Assembly: GCA_050014795.1 (NCBI GenBank)
Contig: JBEKCQ010000150.1
Location: 1 to 8,485, forward strand
Direction: 5' to 3'
DNA length: 8,485 bases
Source of the DNA: JALHUF01 sp050014795
GTDB taxonomy: Bacteria; Acidobacteriota; Terriglobia; UBA7540
Shown here: positions 6,388 to 8,485 of the stretch, piece after piece
Layout: each line of letters opens with the position of its first letter
Position numbering within the stretch: position 1 is the first letter of the stretch
Program-made: the position numbers and the translations under genes
The notes under the pieces: generated by a model
Database searches by the model: none
Told to the model about the DNA's origin: nothing
The model's input: the letters and a program-made list of their open reading frames with translations, nothing else

Positions 6388-6411
6388 GCCCACCCCGCTC
6401 AGCGGGTGGGC
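6388..6411. terminator. Candidate bidirectional terminator hairpin between convergent genes
   Basis: GCCCAC (6388-6393) pairs with GTGGGC (6406-6411), and CCGC (6395-6398) pairs with GCGG (6402-6405), with one bulged C and a TCA loop. It starts nine bases after the oxidoreductase stop and lies between two converging genes, the right place for shared termination. No T-run follows on either strand, so it may instead be a dispersed GC-rich palindrome of the GCCCACCC...GGGTGGGC kind. Confidence 0.5.
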
Positions 6412-6449
6412 ATTGGGAGTGACGACATGAAGGTGGCCCTACGTCGCCG

Positions 6450-7676
6450 CTACGGCAGGGACACGACGTAAATGGCCGCCGCGTCCCCGCCAGCCTCGCT
6501 CGGGGCGATGAAGGCTGTGGTGTTCTGCCCGTCGCCGGCCAGAGACGAGATCCGCCTTCCCGGCGAGAACTGGGTAATGGGGAGGAATTCCTCAGGGGAA
6601 GTCAATCGGATTACCTGGCCCTCGCAGTAGCAGTAGAGGGCCAGGTCGTTCTCCTGGGCCGCCGGGGCAGAGGCCAGGATGGTGTTTCCTCGCGGCCCGG
6701 TGGTTTGGCCGTGAACTCGCCCGAGGGGCAGCAATGTGCCGCCGAGCGGCCGCTTGGCCATCACAGGTTGTGAGGGTTCCCCGTTCAGGTCTGCCGTCTG
6801 CACGCTCTCCCCTTCCATGATAACCAGCAGCATTTTGACGGGCGCCTCACCGGCGCGCGCCGGGAGGATTTCGCCCACCTCTGAGGCTTCCGGCGCAGGC
6901 CGCAGATCCTGGAAATTCTTAATGGCGACAGCCCGGAAGAATTGGTCAGCTACCGCGTCGAAGGGTGTGCCGCGGGGAACAAACACAGCCTCGTCGTGAC
7001 TGGAAAAGGCCGGGACAAGCAGATCGTTGGGCGTGAGACGCAGCTCCGGAGGCAGTGGCAGCGGCTGAAGTCCATGCGGAGTCCAGAGGAAAAGACCCGT
7101 GGAGGGTTGCTTGCCTGCCAGCCGCGCGCCGAACAGGACATCCCCCGACGAGTTGATGACCGGCGCCGAAAACTCCTGGAAGGTGGCATCGACATTGCCC
7201 GGCACAGGGCTGCCGCTGGTCGCGATGGCCAGAGCCGCGTCACCTTCCACTCGGATGACCGCAGTGGTTGGCACATCATCCCTGAGGGTCGCCGTAAACA
7301 CAACCAAGCCCGAGTCATTCAGGCTGGGGGCACTGAAAGATTCGTAACTGGTCTTGGGCACCGGCGCACGCAGCCCCTCGAAGGCCACCACGGAAAACGT
7401 GACGCCCGAGGAACGAACCACGGCGCGCAGCTCGCTCTTGGCCCCACGCAAGGAGGAAAGGAAGACAATCTCCCGCCCTTCGTTCATCGCCAAGCCGGAA
7501 AAGGGTCCAAACGCAAAACCCGGATGGCCCGGCACCCCCCAACCGCTGGCGAGTAACAACCGCGTGTTCGATTGCGCCTGAGCGCTGCCGCACCCGCCGA
7601 GCGCCAGCCCTAGCGCTACGAGTCCCGGCACTATCGCCTTACGCACGCAGGTAGGGCTCCTCCAAAATCGCCTCAT
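6450..7676 (-). CDS. Putative lipoprotein with 55-residue NxxGxxxF repeats
   Basis: The ATG at 7676 has GGAAGGG just upstream on the minus strand and gives a 408-residue product with a good leader (KAIVPGLVALGLALGGC). C29 in LGGC fits a lipobox; cleavage by signal peptidase I after AQA (residue 34) is the alternative. The mature part has repeats containing FSxPxxNxxGxVxFxAxL: residues 59-77, 114-131 and 169-186. Matching residues are exactly 55 apart (F59/F114/F169, N65/N120/N175, F72/F127/F182), and a decayed fourth copy begins at F224. The pattern resembles secreted repeat proteins of beta-propeller type often annotated as hypothetical in Acidobacteriota and Planctomycetota. The C-terminal half (about 240-408) shows no motif I know. 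Function is unknown; a surface or periplasmic binding role is a guess. The longer start at 7715 would put a charged stretch ahead of the leader. Confidence 0.75.
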   Translation of the reverse strand: MRRFWRSPTCVRKAIVPGLVALGLALGGCGSAQAQSNTRLLLASGWGVPGHPGFAFGPFSGLAMNEGREIVFLSSLRGAKSELRAVVRSSGVTFSVVAFEGLRAPVPKTSYESFSAPSLNDSGLVVFTATLRDDVPTTAVIRVEGDAALAIATSGSPVPGNVDATFQEFSAPVINSSGDVLFGARLAGKQPSTGLFLWTPHGLQPLPLPPELRLTPNDLLVPAFSSHDEAVFVPRGTPFDAVADQFFRAVAIKNFQDLRPAPEASEVGEILPARAGEAPVKMLLVIMEGESVQTADLNGEPSQPVMAKRPLGGTLLPLGRVHGQTTGPRGNTILASAPAAQENDLALYCYCEGQVIRLTSPEEFLPITQFSPGRRISSLAGDGQNTTAFIAPSEAGGDAAAIYVVSLP

Positions 7677-8017
7677 GTGCCCTTCCTCATCAGGAACCGT
7701 CAGCGAAGCTAGCACCGCACGTCGGGGAACGTCAAGCGGGACGTGAGGAGAGCAGAATCCAGGAGCCAGAAGTCAGGGGTCAGAATGGAAACGGTGCCAG
7801 CTCAGCACTACAGGTGTGTCAGACGAAGGCAGCGAGCTGCGGCGGATCTTCACGCCGGTTTCGCCGCATACAGGCAACGGCAGCGCGGAAAACCCGAGTT
7901 CCGACTGTGCGCATCAAGACTTGTTCTCAAGCATTTACCGCCTGCGGTGAGTGTGCCTTCGCGCTGGAGGGCGGCAAGATGAGGTCCGATGCTCCCTGTG
8001 TGTCTTGTCCCCGCCAG
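7677..8017. other. Intergenic gap with a 7-bp repeat tract
   Basis: The gap separates the start of the lipoprotein gene from the end of the DUF4091 gene, both on the minus strand. Its one clear structure is the 7-bp tract at 7753-7787. A 79-codon plus-strand frame (7743-7982) is translated repeat plus arginine-rich filler and is not called. The lipoprotein gene's promoter should lie here but I cannot pick convincing -35 and -10 boxes. Confidence 0.55.
7753..7787 (+). repeat. 7-bp tandem repeat, five units of CAGRRKN
   Basis: Five consecutive heptamers run without a slip: CAGAATC, CAGGAGC, CAGAAGT, CAGGGGT, CAGAATG. All share CAG, then two purines, then G or T, then any base. The unit CAGAAGT is also found in the tract at 1764-1859, and both tracts are purine-rich on the plus strand. 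The two sites are about 6 kb apart and beside unrelated genes. Confidence 0.78.
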
Positions 8018-8485
8018 CTACTTCGCCAACGCCTCGAGCAACTCCCGCTGCAACTTGCGGAAGGCCGCAGGGTCACGAACATACTCGGTGAACGAAACGA
8101 TGGCGGCCTTCGCCAGGCGGTTGGCTTCCGCCGGGTTCTTCGTCTTCAACAGCCGCAGCAGTTCGTAGTCTTCAATGCCCTCCCGCATGGCCTCAAAACG
8201 GATCGAGCTGAGCACCGACTTGTTCGCCCGGTCCGGGTACATGATGAACGCGTCGCCAGGCGGCAGGAGAGTTGTGTTCGCGTCGATGACCGGCTGCGTG
8301 TCCTTCATCGGCTCCGGCGTCCAGTAGTTGCCGCCCCAGTGAAGAAATCCCACCAAGTTATGGCGGAAGTTGAGCCAGTGCAGCAGGCGCACCTTGAGGA
8401 GCGGGTAGTCGAGCAACCGATTCAGATATCGCCCGTTCGGGACCAAGCAGGTGTAGAACCACACTTCGTGCCCGCTTTCGATCCG
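8018..8485 (-). CDS. DUF4091/GH123-type glycoside hydrolase, C-terminal part (runs off window)
   Basis: The frame stays open to the last base of the window, so this is the final 155 residues of a longer protein; the GTG at 8464 is an internal valine (HEVWFYTC), not a start. Residues match the C-terminal end of the DUF4091 domain (now GH123 catalytic domain): VWFYTCLVPNGRYLNRLLDY, LLKVRLLHWLNFRHNLVGFL, then HWGGNYW, then GDAFIMYPD and SIRFEAMREGIEDYELLRLL. Founding GH123 enzymes are beta-N-acetylgalactosaminidases acting on glycans by substrate-assisted catalysis; most DUF4091 relatives have no proven substrate. The usual catalytic Asp-Glu pair should lie upstream, outside this window. Stop is TAG at 8020-8018. 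No terminator is evident. Confidence 0.88.
   Translation of the reverse strand, partial: RIESGHEVWFYTCLVPNGRYLNRLLDYPLLKVRLLHWLNFRHNLVGFLHWGGNYWTPEPMKDTQPVIDANTTLLPPGDAFIMYPDRANKSVLSSIRFEAMREGIEDYELLRLLKTKNPAEANRLAKAAIVSFTEYVRDPAAFRKLQRELLEALAK

Noticed and set aside
5716..6393. A 225-codon open frame on the minus strand
   Set aside because: It is antisense to the well-supported oxidoreductase, whose motifs run through the whole region.
6942..7556. A 204-codon open frame on the plus strand
   Set aside because: It is antisense to the repeat lipoprotein; its composition (Arg, Gly, His rich) is that of a shadow frame.
7743..7982. A 79-codon plus-strand frame
   Set aside because: Its first third is translated heptamer repeat and the rest is arginine-rich without pattern.

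Overview
The window reads as chromosomal DNA of a GC-rich soil-type bacterium, most likely Acidobacteriota; Planctomycetota or Verrucomicrobiota are alternatives. The grounds are general: exported proteins with Sec, lipoprotein and Tat leaders, a Tat-exported Gfo/Idh/MocA oxidoreductase beside a DUF4091/GH123 hydrolase, an AsmA-like inner-membrane protein, and intergenic DNA rich in 7-bp repeats and palindromes. No rRNA, tRNA or marker gene is present to fix the taxonomy.

Layout. 1-1698: a promoter and an AsmA-like envelope protein (+). 1699-2196: a gene-poor gap with a degenerate 7-bp tandem repeat and a short 16-bp repeat. 2197-3117 (-): a secreted/membrane protein with a bactofilin-like glycine-rich repeat domain and a C-terminal multi-helix membrane domain. 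3118-3430: a divergent intergenic region. 3431-4813: an AT-richer accessory patch with a DUF3800 protein, two GC-rich hairpins, a C-terminal remnant of an insertion-sequence transposase and a small two-helix membrane protein. 4814-5010: a spacer with a 54-bp double-hairpin palindrome. 5011-6378 (+): the Tat-exported oxidoreductase. 6388-6411: a hairpin between convergent genes. 6450-7676 (-): a putative lipoprotein with an exact 55-residue internal repeat. 7677-8017: a gap with a second 7-bp repeat tract. 8018-8485 (-): the C-terminal end of a DUF4091/GH123-type glycoside hydrolase that runs off the window.

The genes do not form one operon: strands alternate and almost every gene has its own spacer. 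The only plausible functional theme is carbohydrate handling outside the cytoplasm (oxidoreductase plus DUF4091 hydrolase) and envelope biology (AsmA-like, bactofilin-like membrane protein, repeat lipoprotein). I see no clear new multigene system. The most distinctive signals are in the non-coding DNA: the two 7-bp repeat tracts with a shared consensus, and the double hairpin whose halves differ by pairing-preserving changes. The DUF3800/IS-remnant patch, with its base-composition shift, is the likeliest horizontally acquired part.
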